64,000 bases of DNA from Bacillus sp. FJAT-25509 (lineage in GTDB: Bacteria; Bacillota; Bacilli; Bacillales; Bacillaceae_G), in assembly GCF_001420605.1 (NCBI RefSeq), contig NZ_LJIZ01000013.1, forward strand, positions 93,955-157,954, written 5' to 3'. Under the pieces are notes generated by a model. That model had not been told where the DNA came from and made no database searches. It saw nothing but the letters and a program-made list of their open reading frames with translations. The position numbers were made by a program, and so were the translations under genes. This document shows positions 31,696-41,525 of the stretch, piece by piece (position 1 is the first letter of the stretch; each line of letters starts with the position of its first letter).

Positions 31696-32210
31696 GTGGT
31701 TTTGTAGTTGCTTTCTTTCTTCTTTCTTTATCAGCCATTTTAGGTGGCGTAATGATGTTAAACTCAACGAAAGTTATGCATATGATGCTTTCACTTGTTT
31801 TAACATTCATTAGTATTGCAGGGATTTATGTCCTACTATCAGCTGAATTCGTAGCTGTTGTTCAAATTCTTATTTATTCCGGTGCAGTAACAATCTTAAT
31901 GATTTTTGGAATCATGTTAACGAAACATGATATTGAAAGTGAAAAGCCAAAAAGAAATTGGAGAAACATTGCTGCATTTATCGGTATTGTTGCATTTGGA
32001 GTCGTTATGTTTTTAGGTGTAAATGGACTTTCAATTGATGCACCAGATGTTGATTTAGCAACAAATAATACGAAGAATATCGGATTACAATTATTTACAA
32101 ATCATATCGTGCCATTTGAAGTAATGTCCGTATTATTACTAATTGCTTTAGTAGGTGCGATCATATTAGCAAAATCAGATGATTCAAAAGAGGAGGGTAC
32201 GAAGGAATGA
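31692..32210 (+). CDS. nuoJ: NADH dehydrogenase-like complex subunit J
   Basis: 172 residues, five helices. [26 protein letters not shown] contains the conserved helix with the pi-bulge. AAAGGAGAATAAAGC precedes ATG. Four-base overlaps with nuoI and nuoK. Confidence 0.95.
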   Translation: MSGFVVAFFLLSLSAILGGVMMLNSTKVMHMMLSLVLTFISIAGIYVLLSAEFVAVVQILIYSGAVTILMIFGIMLTKHDIESEKPKRNWRNIAAFIGIVAFGVVMFLGVNGLSIDAPDVDLATNNTKNIGLQLFTNHIVPFEVMSVLLLIALVGAIILAKSDDSKEEGTKE

Positions 32211-32521
32211 GTTCAGTTCCAATTAATGCTTATCTTCTTTTAGCGCTAATTTTATTTTGTATCGGATTATATGGTGCATTAACAAAACGAAACACAGTAA
32301 TCGTTTTAATTTGTATTGAGTTAATGTTAAATGCCGCAAATATTAATTTAGTGGCATTTAGTAAACTTGGTGTAGCACCGTCGTTAACAGGACAAATTTT
32401 TTCATTATTTACGATTTCAGTTGCAGCTGCTGAAGCTGCAGTGGGCGTGGCAATTTTAATTGCATGGTATCGTCATCGTCAGACAGTCAATATTGATGAA
32501 GCTGATTCATTGAAAAGATAA
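32207..32521 (+). CDS. nuoK: NADH dehydrogenase-like complex subunit K
   Basis: 104 residues, three helices, with the two membrane Glu of the proton pathway in [16 protein letters not shown] and [18 protein letters not shown]. Related to MrpC. Confidence 0.96.
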   Translation: MSSVPINAYLLLALILFCIGLYGALTKRNTVIVLICIELMLNAANINLVAFSKLGVAPSLTGQIFSLFTISVAAAEAAVGVAILIAWYRHRQTVNIDEADSLKR

Positions 32522-32538
32522 ATAGGAGGTGGAATTTG

Positions 32539-34395
32539 ATGATGCAGTATGCTTGGCTTGTTCCGGTACTTCCGCTAATTTCCTTTCTAATCCTAATATT
32601 AGCTGGTACAAGAGGAAAGAAAGGTAGTGGGATTTTAGGAGCAACTTTAACAGGAATCTCATTCATCATCTCCTTGTTCGTCTTATTTGACCGTCTACAA
32701 GGGGATACAGTGCAGAAATTATACACTTGGTTAACAATTGGAAATATCGATATTCACGTTGGATATGTAGTAAATGCACTAAATTCGTTAATGCTAGTAA
32801 TCGTTACGTTCGTTAGTACATTAGTACATATTTATTCAACAGCATATATGGAAGAGGATGACCGAATTACAGTGTTCTTCGCATATTTAGGCTTATTTAC
32901 ATTTGCGATGTTAGCACTTGTCATTTCACCTAGCATTCTACAACTTTATGTATTCTGGGAGTTAGTAGGTTTAGGTTCATTTTTACTTGTTGGTTTCTAC
33001 TTTTATAAAGAGGAAGCAAAAGCAGCGGCTAAAAAAGCGTTCATTATGACTAGAATAGGGGACGTTGGTTTATTTATCGGGATGGTACTTTTATTTTGGA
33101 AAACAAAGAGCTTTGATTTCGATCAAATTTTCAATGTAATCCAAGGTGGACATGTGAGTACCGGTATGTTAACTCTTATTGCGATCTTGATTTTCGTAGG
33201 AGCAATGGGTAAATCAGGTCAGTTCCCACTTCACACATGGCTTCCTGATGCGATGGAAGGTCCAACACCTGTTTCAGCATTAATTCACGCAGCAACAATG
33301 GTAGCAGCCGGTGTTTACTTAGTAGCAACGACTTATCCAATCTTTATTGCAAGTGGAACTGCTTTAACTGTAGTTGCGATTGTCGGAGGATTTACTGCGA
33401 TCTTTGCAGCAAGTATTGGTCTTGTGCAAAGAGATATTAAACGAGTACTAGCATACTCTACGGTCAGTCAATTGGGCTATATGATGCTTTCATTAGGTGT
33501 AGGTGGTTATACAGCAAGTATTTTCCACTTAACTACTCATGCATTTTTTAAAGCATTGTTATTCTTAGCTGCAGGTAGTGTTATTCATGCCGTACACACT
33601 CAAGACATCTTTAAAATGGGTGGATTACGTCAGAAAATGAAATGGACATCTACACTATTCTTAATTGGTACATTAGCTATTACAGGTGTACCATTACTAT
33701 CTGGTTTCTTTAGTAAAGATGAGATTTTAGCTGCAACTTGGGAAAACGGAAATTACGTTTTATTCGTAGTTGCTTTAACTGCGGCATTCTTTACTTCATT
33801 CTATATGTTCCGATTATTTTTCTTGGTTTTCACTGGAGAAGAAAAGACAAAAGGTGCGCACGAGTCACCGATGTCAATGGTTCTTCCAATGTCATTATTA
33901 GGGATCCTTGCTATCTTTGCAGGTTATATTAATTCACCATTCTTTGGTCGTCACTTAAATGATTTTTTATTAGACGGAGCTCCATTTACAATTGCTGAGC
34001 ATAGTCATGAGCCGGTTTGGATTATGATCGTAGCAACACTTGTTTCTTTAGCTGGAATTACGCTTGCTTACAATATGTATGGCAGAAAAGTGAAACAAAC
34101 TAAACAAGAAGAAAATGGATTATTCTATGAAATTCTTCTTAATAAATACTATATTGACGAAATATATAACGGTTCAATCGTAAAAGGTATGTTTGCAATC
34201 GGGCATGTAATGTTTGCAATTGAGCGTTTTGTCATTGAAGGGCTTGCAGTTCTAGTAAAAGGAATTGTAAGTACTATCGGTGGAATTGGTTCAAGGCTTC
34301 AAAGTGGCCAAGTCCAAACTTATGGATTTATTACATTACTTGGTCTTGCGCTAATCTTATTAGCAATCGTTGTGACAGGGGGGTACAACTTATGA
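32539..34395 (+). CDS. nuoL: NADH dehydrogenase-like complex subunit L (antiporter-like)
   Basis: 618 residues, about sixteen helices with the long C-terminal lateral helix region. Proton-translocation residues lie in FWELVGLGSFLLVGFYF (Glu), GKSGQFPLHTWLPDAMEGPTPVSALIHAATMVAAGVYL (Lys and His), and RDIKRVLAYSTVSQLGYM. ATG 32539 with AGGAGGT eight bases upstream. Overlaps nuoM by four bases. Confidence 0.97.
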   Translation: MMQYAWLVPVLPLISFLILILAGTRGKKGSGILGATLTGISFIISLFVLFDRLQGDTVQKLYTWLTIGNIDIHVGYVVNALNSLMLVIVTFVSTLVHIYSTAYMEEDDRITVFFAYLGLFTFAMLALVISPSILQLYVFWELVGLGSFLLVGFYFYKEEAKAAAKKAFIMTRIGDVGLFIGMVLLFWKTKSFDFDQIFNVIQGGHVSTGMLTLIAILIFVGAMGKSGQFPLHTWLPDAMEGPTPVSALIHAATMVAAGVYLVATTYPIFIASGTALTVVAIVGGFTAIFAASIGLVQRDIKRVLAYSTVSQLGYMMLSLGVGGYTASIFHLTTHAFFKALLFLAAGSVIHAVHTQDIFKMGGLRQKMKWTSTLFLIGTLAITGVPLLSGFFSKDEILAATWENGNYVLFVVALTAAFFTSFYMFRLFFLVFTGEEKTKGAHESPMSMVLPMSLLGILAIFAGYINSPFFGRHLNDFLLDGAPFTIAEHSHEPVWIMIVATLVSLAGITLAYNMYGRKVKQTKQEENGLFYEILLNKYYIDEIYNGSIVKGMFAIGHVMFAIERFVIEGLAVLVKGIVSTIGGIGSRLQSGQVQTYGFITLLGLALILLAIVVTGGYNL

Positions 34396-35900
34396 TGTCT
34401 CATTTCTTATTATGGGTTGTTTTCTCACCTTTATTGGGATTATTACTAGTTTCTTTTGCTCCAAAGAATTCTTATAAGCTTTGGGCATTATTGACTTCGG
34501 TTTTATCATTTGCGGTTACTATACTAGCTTATATAGCAGGTCAGAATCATTCTAGTTTAAAAGATTGGAATATTTCATATGATTGGTTTTCATTTGGAAA
34601 ATTTTTCGCTGGATCAACTAGATTGTTTCAAGTTAAGTTTGAACTTGGAGTAGACGGTCTATCATTAGTGATGATTTTACTTACTGGTATTATCTCATTG
34701 ATTGCTGTAATAGCAGGTTACTCTATTAATAAAGGTTCAAAAGGCTTCTATCAACTATTATTTATTTTACAAGTAGGTATGTTCGGTGTATTTGCAGCTC
34801 AGAACTTAGTGTTATTCTTCTTATTCTTTGAATTAACACTAATTCCAATGTTCTTCTTAATTGGTAAATGGGGCCGCTTTGATAGTGAACGTGCTGGATA
34901 CCAATTCTTAATTTATAACGGGTTAGGATCTGCATTCTTATTATTTGTTATTGCTGTCCTATTTGCTCGCACAGGCACAACAAATTATGAAGTTTTAGCT
35001 AACATCATTCCAGCGGGACAACAAACAGTTAGTCCAATTTCAGAGCATTTAAAAATGGCTCTATTAATTTGTTTATTAATTGCATTTGCAATCAAACTAC
35101 CATTATTCCCGTTCCATCGATGGATGGTGAATGTTCATACACAAGCAAATCCTGCTGTAGTGATCATTCATGCTGGTATCCTATTAAAAATTGGAACTTA
35201 CGGTTTAATTCGTTTTGCTTTAGGTATTTTCCCAGAGCAATTTGAAAAAATGTCGGTAGCTCTTGCGATTATCGGTGTAATTAATTTACTTTACGGAGCT
35301 TATATTGCTTTAATTCAAAAAGAGTTACGTTCTGTATTGGCATATTCAAGTTTCTCCCACATGGGAATTGTTATTATTGGATTAGCAGCAATGAATAGCG
35401 CTGGAATTCAAGGAGCGATTTTACAATCAGTATCTCACGGTTTAATTGCAGCACTTCTATTTTTAATAGTTGGAATGTTAGAAAACCGAGGTGATACTAC
35501 TAGCTTTGACCGTATTTCTGGTCTTTCAAAATCAACTCCAAGACTAGCCGGCTTACTACTTTTTGGCGGTATGGCATCATTAGGTTTACCAGGTCTATCA
35601 GGGTTCGTAGGGGAATGGTTATCATTTGTTGGCCTTTTCCAATCTCATAAAGCAATTGCAACTGTCGGTACGTTAGGAATCATCTTAACTGCAGCTTATA
35701 TTTTAAGAGCGATTTTACAATTAAGCTTCGGTAAAAGTAGTGAATTTATTTCATCATTCACTGATTTATCAAAACGCGAAGCAATCGCTTCAGTTATTTT
35801 AGTATTTGCGATTGTTCTGCTTGGTGTATACCCAGCTTTCGTAAATGATATGATTGTGTCATCAGTGGATTTTATCATTCAAGGGATTAGAGGTGTATAG
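34392..35900 (+). CDS. nuoM: NADH dehydrogenase-like complex subunit M (antiporter-like)
   Basis: 502 residues, fourteen helices. FELTLIPMFFLIGKWG contains the key Glu, KLPLFPFHRWMVNVHTQANPAVVIIHAGILLKIGTYG the conserved Lys region, and KELRSVLAYSSFSHMG the discontinuous-helix motif. ATGA overlap with nuoL; GGGGGG as ribosome binding site. Confidence 0.96.
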   Translation: MMSHFLLWVVFSPLLGLLLVSFAPKNSYKLWALLTSVLSFAVTILAYIAGQNHSSLKDWNISYDWFSFGKFFAGSTRLFQVKFELGVDGLSLVMILLTGIISLIAVIAGYSINKGSKGFYQLLFILQVGMFGVFAAQNLVLFFLFFELTLIPMFFLIGKWGRFDSERAGYQFLIYNGLGSAFLLFVIAVLFARTGTTNYEVLANIIPAGQQTVSPISEHLKMALLICLLIAFAIKLPLFPFHRWMVNVHTQANPAVVIIHAGILLKIGTYGLIRFALGIFPEQFEKMSVALAIIGVINLLYGAYIALIQKELRSVLAYSSFSHMGIVIIGLAAMNSAGIQGAILQSVSHGLIAALLFLIVGMLENRGDTTSFDRISGLSKSTPRLAGLLLFGGMASLGLPGLSGFVGEWLSFVGLFQSHKAIATVGTLGIILTAAYILRAILQLSFGKSSEFISSFTDLSKREAIASVILVFAIVLLGVYPAFVNDMIVSSVDFIIQGIRGV

Positions 35901-35903
35901 AAG

Positions 35904-37400
35904 ATGACTTGGAAAGCATTATCTGAATTTCAATGGGGAACAATGGGTCCTGAGATCATTCTAGTAGTTGCTGCGCTTCTTCTATTAACTCTTGAACTCT
36001 TATTACCTAAAAATGCGAGTCGTAAAATAGTCGGTTGGATTGGCTTGTTAAGTGTAGTTGGATCGCTTGTATGGTTAATCACACTTCACTCACATAAACC
36101 AATAAGTCTATTAGCGGGATCGTTTAAATTTGATTCGTTTGGGTTTTTATTTAAACTGATTTTATTAATTGGAGCAATCTTAGTTTTATTACTTGCACTA
36201 GGAGATAAATCAATCGCAGAACGCTCAGAATACTACACATTGTTTATTACGGCGTTAATTGGAACAATGTATATGGCTTCAAGTAGCGATTTAATTACCT
36301 TATTTGTTGGATTAGAGCTACTTTCGATTTCATCTTATATTCTAGTTGGAATTCAAAAGAGAAGAGAGGGCTCTTCTGAGGCAGCACTTAAGTATGTAAT
36401 TAACGGCGGTATTTCAACTGCAATCACACTATTCGGATTAAGCTATACTTATGGCTTAACAGGTACAACAAACATTACTGAAATGAATTTGGCACTTCAA
36501 CAAGGAATACCAAGCAGTAATGGGTTTCTAATGATCCTAGCATTTGTACTAGTATTTGTTGGATTATCATTTAAACTAGCATCTGTTCCGTTCCATATGT
36601 GGGCTCCAGATGTATATGAAGGTGCTCCAACACCTGTAACAGCATTCTTAGCAACAGTTTCAAAAACAGGTGGGTTTATTATCGTACTTCGCATCTTCTT
36701 AGCAATTTTCACTGGTGCATTATTGTTGAAGGAACAAAAATCTGTATTTGAAGTAATGCAACCAGTTGTTGCAACATTGGCTGCGTTATCGATGATTATA
36801 GGTAATACAATTGCTTTAAAACAAAACAGTCTAAAGCGCATACTTGCATACTCAGGGATTGCACACGGAGGTTATGTTCTAGTTGCATTTGTAAGTATTT
36901 CACCATTCATGTTTGAGGGGATCTGGTTCTATTTATTAGCTTATACATTCATGACAATCGGTATTTTAACAATTGTCTATAATGTACAACAACAAAGGGG
37001 ATCTGATTCATTATCATCATTTGCAGGACTAATTAAAACGAATCCATTTTTAGCGATTACAATGACAATATTTGTTTTATCGCTAGCGGGTATTCCATTA
37101 ACGGCAGGGTTTATAGGAAAGTTAAATATTTTCTTGGGAGCCTTTGTCCAAGTTAAAGGATATTATGTATTAGGTGGAATTCTACTTTTAACTACAGTAG
37201 TATCTTATTTTTACTATTTCGGCATCCTTCAAAATATTTTCTTTAGAAGTGGTGAAGAGCGTAAAATTGTACTTCCTAAGACACATATATTCGTTGTATT
37301 GGTTTGTGCTGTCATAACAATTCTATTAGGTATTAAACCGTCTTTAGCATTAGATGTATTTCATAAGCTAGACATTGTGAAAGACTTCTTTATGGCGTAA
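35904..37400 (+). CDS. nuoN: NADH dehydrogenase-like complex subunit N (antiporter-like)
   Basis: 498 residues, fourteen helices. GLELLSISSYILVGIQKRREGSSEAALKY and KLASVPFHMWAPDVYEGAPTPVTAFLATVSKTGGF are diagnostic. Last nuo gene, followed by a good terminator. Confidence 0.96.
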   Translation: MTWKALSEFQWGTMGPEIILVVAALLLLTLELLLPKNASRKIVGWIGLLSVVGSLVWLITLHSHKPISLLAGSFKFDSFGFLFKLILLIGAILVLLLALGDKSIAERSEYYTLFITALIGTMYMASSSDLITLFVGLELLSISSYILVGIQKRREGSSEAALKYVINGGISTAITLFGLSYTYGLTGTTNITEMNLALQQGIPSSNGFLMILAFVLVFVGLSFKLASVPFHMWAPDVYEGAPTPVTAFLATVSKTGGFIIVLRIFLAIFTGALLLKEQKSVFEVMQPVVATLAALSMIIGNTIALKQNSLKRILAYSGIAHGGYVLVAFVSISPFMFEGIWFYLLAYTFMTIGILTIVYNVQQQRGSDSLSSFAGLIKTNPFLAITMTIFVLSLAGIPLTAGFIGKLNIFLGAFVQVKGYYVLGGILLLTTVVSYFYYFGILQNIFFRSGEERKIVLPKTHIFVVLVCAVITILLGIKPSLALDVFHKLDIVKDFFMA

Positions 37401-37414
37401 AATATATTTAAATT

Positions 37415-37444
37415 AAAAGTGTAGGATGATTCCTACACTTTTTA
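37415..37444 (+). terminator. Terminator of the nuo operon
   Basis: AAAAGTGTAGGA pairs with TCCTACACTTTT (loop TGAT), followed by T-rich sequence. Confidence 0.88.
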
Positions 37445-37557
37445 ATTTGTAGAGAAAGTATACTATTTGGTTTTCAGACTGTTTGAAATTGCATGCACTT
37501 AAGAACAGCAATCTGAAAGTTTTTCTATAAAAATCGATCGAAAAGAGGACGTGAAAA

Positions 37558-37794
37558 ATGGAAGCTTTAGTTGGGACAGAAGCGTTATTAGCAATAATTG
37601 TCCATTTATTTTTCATTATTTTAACTTGGTGGGCTTTAACCGCAATTAAGTGGGAGAGTATTATGAAAAAAGGTCATGTCGCCCAAATTCGACTTTTTAT
37701 GGTGCTATTGACGATTACAATTTCCTCTGCTGTAAGTAGTTTTTTCTTAGACTATCTACAATATACAAAAAACATTACATATTTATTGAAATAA
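37558..37794 (+). CDS. ywzB: YwzB, DUF1146 membrane protein
   Basis: 78 residues with two hydrophobic helices (about 8-26 and 43-62) and WWALTAIKWE between them, the DUF1146 signature. Function unknown; always found near atp/murA in bacilli. Ribosome binding site AAAGAGGACGTGAAA. Confidence 0.82.
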   Translation: MEALVGTEALLAIIVHLFFIILTWWALTAIKWESIMKKGHVAQIRLFMVLLTITISSAVSSFFLDYLQYTKNITYLLK

Positions 37795-37811
37795 TTTGTC
37801 AAAAAGTATGT

Positions 37812-37867
37812 TACGATGTATCGTATAAACCCCTCTCTACCTGTGAAAAATGGAAGTAAGAGAGGGG
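37812..37867 (+). promoter_or_regulatory. Leader hairpins that pair with the ywmB ribosome binding site
   Basis: TACGAT-GT-ATCGTA (37812-37825) is a perfect small stem. Then CCCCTCTCT (37830-37838) pairs perfectly with AGAGAGGGG (37859-37867), which holds the Shine-Dalgarno sequence of ywmB seven bases before its ATG. Folding would block initiation. Confidence 0.6.
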
Positions 37868-37874
37868 ATTATTT

Positions 37875-38594
37875 ATGAAAAAGACTGTGTACATATTTTT
37901 AATTACAATTACTTTTGCTTCTGCATTATTTTATAATTGGGGTAAAATCGGTATGGCAGACACAGGTATAGGTCAATTGAACCGTTTTGCAGACGTATTA
38001 AATAAAAAAGACATTTCGGTTACAAGTTGGAATTTATACGCAAGAGAAGCTAAAATGAATACTTCGGTGTCCAAAATAGTCGGTAAATATAAAGCGGATT
38101 TTAAAAAATTTAAGTGGACGAAATCTAATAATGGTAATAAAATAATTGGTACATTTAACCATAATTTGGTCACAGAAAGAATCGTTGTTACATCTACTGG
38201 CAATAACAGTAGCTATGTAATTTATGAACTTAGTGGGACTAAATGGGACCAGCAGGCTGAAAAAGAAACAAATAAACTTATTAAGAACTCACTGGAAAAT
38301 ATTTTTAGTAAAGAACCTACTTTTTTTACTTGTATAAAGGGGACAATGGGTGGTAAACTTGAAGGTGTTTTGCAGGGTATAAAAAATGATTTTTTGGGGA
38401 CTTTTAAAGCAACAAAAATTGAAGAAATAAAAGAAGGGGCATTCGTCTCTGTTTCAGCATATACTGAACAGTGGAATGACGCTCTGGTTGCAAATGGCAA
38501 AAAAATTAATTTACAAATTGCAATACGTGAAAACAATGTTGATAAATCAACGACAATTATTATTGGCACACCGATTATAACAGTAGAATATTGA
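37875..38594 (+). CDS. ywmB: YwmB family exported protein (DUF1779/TATA-box-binding-like)
   Basis: 239 residues; residues 5-25 are a signal or anchor segment. The body has the two-lobed YwmB pattern, with the family stretch KLEGVLQGIKNDFLGTFKATKIEEIKEG in the C-terminal half. Function unknown; B. subtilis ywmB precedes murAA exactly as here. The only good ribosome binding site is in the stem of a leader hairpin. 32 bases before murA. Confidence 0.78.
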   Translation: MKKTVYIFLITITFASALFYNWGKIGMADTGIGQLNRFADVLNKKDISVTSWNLYAREAKMNTSVSKIVGKYKADFKKFKWTKSNNGNKIIGTFNHNLVTERIVVTSTGNNSSYVIYELSGTKWDQQAEKETNKLIKNSLENIFSKEPTFFTCIKGTMGGKLEGVLQGIKNDFLGTFKATKIEEIKEGAFVSVSAYTEQWNDALVANGKKINLQIAIRENNVDKSTTIIIGTPIITVEY

Positions 38595-38626
38595 TAGATC
38601 TATTTTAGGACACGGAGGGGAAAAGT

Positions 38627-39931
38627 TTGGATAAAATCATTGTCCGTGGCGGGAAACAGCTTCAAGGCACAGTTCGTGTAGAGGGTGCAAAAAATGCTGT
38701 CTTACCAGTTCTTGCTGCAGCGCTACTAGCTAGTGAAGGAAAAAATATAATTCATGACGTACCAACTCTATCTGACGTTTACACGATTAACGAAGTTCTT
38801 CGTAATTTAAATACAGAGGTTGGGTTCAAAAATAATACAGTAACAGTTGATGCTTCAAAGGATTTACATGTTGAAGCACCATTTGAATATGTTCGTAAAA
38901 TGCGAGCATCTATTCTTGTAATGGGGCCACTTTTAGCAAGAAATGGTCATGCACGTGTAGCGTTGCCAGGTGGATGTGCGATTGGATCTAGACCAATTGA
39001 ACAACACTTAAAAGGATTTGAAGCAATGGGAGCTCAAATTACGGTTGGTAATGGTTTTGTAGAGGCAAAATCAAACGGTCGTTTAAAAGGGGCAAAAATC
39101 TATTTAGATTTCCCAAGCGTAGGAGCAACAGAAAATATTATGTCTGCAGCAGCACTTGCAGAAGGAACAACAATTCTTGAAAATGCTGCGAAAGAACCTG
39201 AAATTGTTGACTTAGCAAACTTCATTAATGCAATGGGTGGTAAAGTTCGTGGTGCTGGAACAGGCACTATTCGAATTGAAGGTGTACCAACATTATTTGG
39301 TACAACTCATCACATTATTCCTGACCGTATTGAAGCTGGAACGTTTATGGTAGCAGCAGCGATTACGAATGGTAATGTATTAATTGAAAATGCAGTTCCA
39401 GAGCACTTAAGCTCAGTTGTAGCGAAAATGCGTGAAATGGGCGTAACAATTATCGAAGAGGAAGAAGGACTTCGTGTAATTGGTACAGACAATTTAAAAC
39501 CTGTAGACATCAAAACAATGCCTCACCCAGGCTTCCCAACAGATATGCAATCACAAATGATGGCACTTCTATTAAAAGCTAATGGAACAGGCATGATTAC
39601 TGAAACAGTCTTCGAAAATCGTTTTATGCACGTGGAAGAATTCCGTCGCATGAATGCAAATATTAAAATTGAAGGTCGATCAACTATTATTCATGGACCA
39701 AATGATCTTCAAGGAGCAGAAGTAGCTGCTACGGATTTACGTGCTGCTGCATCACTTATCCTTGCTGGTCTAGTTGTTGATGGATATACTCGTGTTACTG
39801 AATTAAAACATTTAGATCGTGGTTATGTAAATTTCCATGAAAAGCTTGCTGCACTTGGAGCGGACATTGAACGTGTAAACGAACCAAGCACAGCTGTAGA
39901 GGAAGAAACACTAAAAGATTTACAAGCGTAA
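38627..39931 (+). CDS. murA: UDP-N-acetylglucosamine 1-carboxyvinyltransferase
   Basis: First committed step of peptidoglycan synthesis: transfers enolpyruvate from PEP to UDP-GlcNAc. 434 residues. Active-site Cys117 in [15 protein letters not shown] is the fosfomycin target. The N-terminal [24 protein letters not shown] and the [14 protein letters not shown] motif are typical. TTG start after CGGAGGGGAAAAGT. Context (ywmB before, spoIID after) identifies it as the MurAA paralogue, normally essential. The C-terminus has an acidic tail beyond the usual end. Confidence 0.96.
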   Translation: MDKIIVRGGKQLQGTVRVEGAKNAVLPVLAAALLASEGKNIIHDVPTLSDVYTINEVLRNLNTEVGFKNNTVTVDASKDLHVEAPFEYVRKMRASILVMGPLLARNGHARVALPGGCAIGSRPIEQHLKGFEAMGAQITVGNGFVEAKSNGRLKGAKIYLDFPSVGATENIMSAAALAEGTTILENAAKEPEIVDLANFINAMGGKVRGAGTGTIRIEGVPTLFGTTHHIIPDRIEAGTFMVAAAITNGNVLIENAVPEHLSSVVAKMREMGVTIIEEEEGLRVIGTDNLKPVDIKTMPHPGFPTDMQSQMMALLLKANGTGMITETVFENRFMHVEEFRRMNANIKIEGRSTIIHGPNDLQGAEVAATDLRAAASLILAGLVVDGYTRVTELKHLDRGYVNFHEKLAALGADIERVNEPSTAVEEETLKDLQA

Positions 39932-39947
39932 ACTAAAAACTAATTCT

Positions 39948-39992
39948 AATGCCTGGCACTTTGTGTTACCCCACATAGAGTCGGGCATTTTT
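39948..39992 (+). terminator. Terminator after murA
   Basis: AATGCC/GGCATT stem with partly paired interior including TACCCCACAT, then T5. The layout resembles the terminator at 44639-44694. Confidence 0.7.
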
Positions 39993-40209
39993 GCATTTTC
40001 ATGCAACTTTCTACTATCAGTTATAGACAGAAACCTTATAAAATATTCTAAAAATAATAAAAAAATAATACTATTTGTTAAAAGAAACTAATTTGAAATC
40101 AATCTATATTTGTTCTAAATGCTTGTCCATATACATAAATTATCTTTAGAAAGGGCAATTAGTTGAAAATTGTCATTTAAAGTTGTTTTGAAATGGATAG
40201 GAGGAAAAT

Positions 40210-41223
40210 ATGAAGTCATTTAAAACATTAATCACTGCAGGATTAACTACTTGCTCAGTCGTTATTATTATCCCTACATTGCTTGTTCTACCATTTCATA
40301 GCCATACAGATGGTAGATTGGTTGATCAGCTACAGAAAAAAGCAAACCAAGTCGCAGCAGCGAACAAAAATGACAATCTAAGTATTGAAGTCTTTAGAAC
40401 AAAAACACAAAAAGTTGAAAAGCTACCAATTGAGGAATACGTATTAGGAGTAGTCGCATCAGAAATGCCAGCAAAATTTGAAACAGAAGCACTAAAAGCA
40501 CAAAGTTTAAGTGCAAGAACATTTATCATCAAACGATTGAAAGAAGGAAAACCACTTCAAGAAGGTGGAATTGTCGATGATTCAGTTAATTTTCAAGTCT
40601 TTCAGGATCGCGACGACCTCAAGAAAAGATATGGCGCTGAATACGATAAAAGTATAGCCAAAATTGAAAAAGCTGTAAAAGCCACTGAAGGACAAATATT
40701 AACATACAATGGACAACCTATAACTGCTTCATTCTTCTCCACAAGCAATGGATACACTGAAAACTCCGAAGAATATTGGAAAAATAGTGTACCATATTTG
40801 AAGAGTGTACCGAGTCCTTGGGATTCCGTTGCTCCAAACTATATATCAAAAAAATCATTTACAATAAGTGATTTCGAAAAGAAACTTAATGTAAAAATTA
40901 ATAAGGCAGACATAGGGAAAGTCACGTCGAGAACACAAGGTAAACGTGTAGAACAAGTGGCGTTTGGTAAAAAAACTCTCTCAGGCAAAGAAATCAGAGA
41001 GAAACTAAACCTGCGTTCAACAGATTTTTCGTGGGAGCGTACAGGTAATGAAATCATCATTACAACAAAAGGTTTTGGCCATGGAGTAGGTATGAGTCAA
41101 TACGGAGCAAATGAGCTTGCTAAGCAAGGAAAAACATACGATGAGATCGTTAAGTATTATTATAAGGGTATCGACATAAAGAAGCTTAGTAAGAAGGATT
41201 ATGATGTATTGAAGAAGCTTTAA
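40210..41223 (+). CDS. spoIID: Stage II sporulation protein D, lytic transglycosylase
   Basis: Membrane-anchored peptidoglycan lytic transglycosylase of the engulfment (DMP) complex, made in the mother cell. 337 residues. Signal anchor at about 8-30; the SpoIID domain has EEYVLGVVASEMPAKFETEALKAQSLSARTF (catalytic Glu in SEMPAKF), TASFFSTSNGYTENSEEYW and TKGFGHGVGMSQYGANELAKQG. The start follows GATAGGAGGAAAAT. Known to be sigma-E dependent in B. subtilis; I could not place a convincing sigma-E promoter in the 200-base gap. Its partner SpoIIQ lies downstream. Confidence 0.95.
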   Translation: MKSFKTLITAGLTTCSVVIIIPTLLVLPFHSHTDGRLVDQLQKKANQVAAANKNDNLSIEVFRTKTQKVEKLPIEEYVLGVVASEMPAKFETEALKAQSLSARTFIIKRLKEGKPLQEGGIVDDSVNFQVFQDRDDLKKRYGAEYDKSIAKIEKAVKATEGQILTYNGQPITASFFSTSNGYTENSEEYWKNSVPYLKSVPSPWDSVAPNYISKKSFTISDFEKKLNVKINKADIGKVTSRTQGKRVEQVAFGKKTLSGKEIREKLNLRSTDFSWERTGNEIIITTKGFGHGVGMSQYGANELAKQGKTYDEIVKYYYKGIDIKKLSKKDYDVLKKL

Positions 41224-41249
41224 GAAATTTTCATTCGGAAAGACAAAAG

Positions 41250-41277
41250 GCAGACCACATAGAGGTCTGTTTTTTTG
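41250..41277 (+). terminator. Terminator after spoIID
   Basis: CAGACC pairs with GGTCTG (loop ACATAGA), then T7. Confidence 0.88.
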
Positions 41278-41325
41278 TATAATCGCTTAGATCGTTTTTT
41301 TTTTATGAAAAGAAGAAAGTAACTT

Positions 41326-41374
41326 AAAAAACACTCTAAAACGAACTAGGATTCGTCCGTTTAGAGTGTTTTTT
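41326..41374. terminator. Bidirectional terminator between spoIID and the peptide-binding lipoprotein gene
   Basis: AAAAAACACTCTAAA pairs with TTTAGAGTGTTTTTT (15 bp) with an inner ACGAA/TTCGT pair. A-run and T-run at the two ends allow use by both convergent genes. Bases 41375-41525 show nothing else. Confidence 0.85.
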
Positions 41375-41525
41375 GATTAATAGAGTTATTTATTTTGGGA
41401 AGCCAAGGAGCTTAATTACAGAGATTCTAGCGTAATTTAAATCACTCAGGTTCAAATTCAGTTAAGAAAGTCAGTTTCTTACGTTCCTTAAGATTACTCT
41501 ACAATTCTACTTCTTTTCTCGACTC

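Noticed and set aside
40081..40140. Sigma-E promoter before spoIID (TATATT ... CATATACAT)
   Set aside because: The spacer is 17-19 bases instead of 13-15 and both elements are imperfect, so I do not assign it.
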